Shown here in pieces: positions 6,652 through 6,685 of a stretch of DNA of 6,685 bases (position 1 is the stretch's first letter; each line of letters begins with the position of its first letter). The notes under the pieces were generated by a model. The model was not told the origin of the DNA. It was given only the letters and a program-made list of their open reading frames with translations, and did not search any database. Origin of the DNA: Nitrospina sp. (lineage in GTDB: Bacteria; Nitrospinota; Nitrospinia; Nitrospinales; VA-1); contig JABJCF010000582.1 of NCBI GenBank assembly GCA_018665625.1, forward strand, positions 1 to 6,685, in the 5' to 3' direction. The translations under genes and the position numbers were made by a program.

Positions 6652-6685
6652 CTCACGTTAAGCTTTCTATCCTGTATGTAATCCA

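Larger units (their letters stand above)
6578..6685. mobile_element. Terminus of an insertion sequence, probably IS21 family, running off the window
   Basis: From 6578 inward the sequence begins TGAGAACGGCGGAGCAATAA and continues TGTACCAGTG. IS21-family ends begin with TG and carry several repeated copies of a short motif near each end; from memory, TGTCAACGGCGGAGCAAAA-like ends are typical, and this differs mainly at bases 3-4. A second copy of the inner motif lies 47 bp further in. AACGGC (6582-6587) is also inverted as GCCGTT (6609-6614). The boundary coincides with the point where the ATPase frame loses its family resemblance. No transposase gene is visible in the remaining bases, and the other end and the target duplication are outside the window. 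The family name is inference. Confidence 0.55.

Noticed and set aside
6595..6657. Extension of the ATPase fragment upstream from 6594 to the next stop
   Set aside because: The residues have no resemblance to the QRLVRxLCxxC block expected there, and the DNA matches the IS-end repeats instead.
6625..6685. Last codons of an IS21 IstB in the inverted orientation (a frame ending near 6653)
   Set aside because: Only about ten residues are visible before a stop, too few to assign.

Overview
The window reads as a chromosomal housekeeping region of a Gram-negative, fairly AT-rich bacterium. Evidence for this is the secreted TolC-like protein, the type II secretion/type IV pilus ATPase remnant, and a folate-dependent TrmFO sitting directly after dprA and topA. 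The order dprA-topA-trmFO is common in the Deltaproteobacteria-like groups and related phyla, and the style of the proteins would also fit Nitrospinota. I cannot fix the taxon from sequence alone.

Layout. Positions 2-316 hold the end of an M50-type (site-2 protease family) membrane metalloprotease. Positions 317-784 form a 468-base gap with no long reading frame but with clear structure: a possible terminator (372-433), a consensus-like promoter (543-571), and a predicted three-way-junction RNA of about 96 nt (582-677) that starts where that promoter would begin transcription. A 14-codon frame with a strong Shine-Dalgarno overlaps the RNA's 5' arm, and a nearly G-free, C/T-rich tract follows it.

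Positions 785-6273 are a tight four-gene operon on the + strand: a secreted half-length TolC-like protein, dprA (ATGA overlap), topA (15-nt gap) and trmFO (GTG start, 9-nt gap). DprA loads RecA on incoming single-stranded DNA, TopA relaxes negative supercoils and TrmFO methylates U54 of tRNA. The grouping is a conserved housekeeping neighbourhood rather than one pathway.

Convergent to trmFO with no intergenic base is the 3' end of a GspE/PilB-type secretion ATPase (6274-6577, - strand). Its reading frame is cut exactly between the two halves of its zinc-binding cysteine motif by sequence that looks like the terminus of an IS21-family insertion sequence: a TG-started end with two imperfect 20-bp repeats 47 bp apart. 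The element runs off the window. The two observations most worth following are the structured RNA before the dprA operon and this insertion into the ATPase gene.
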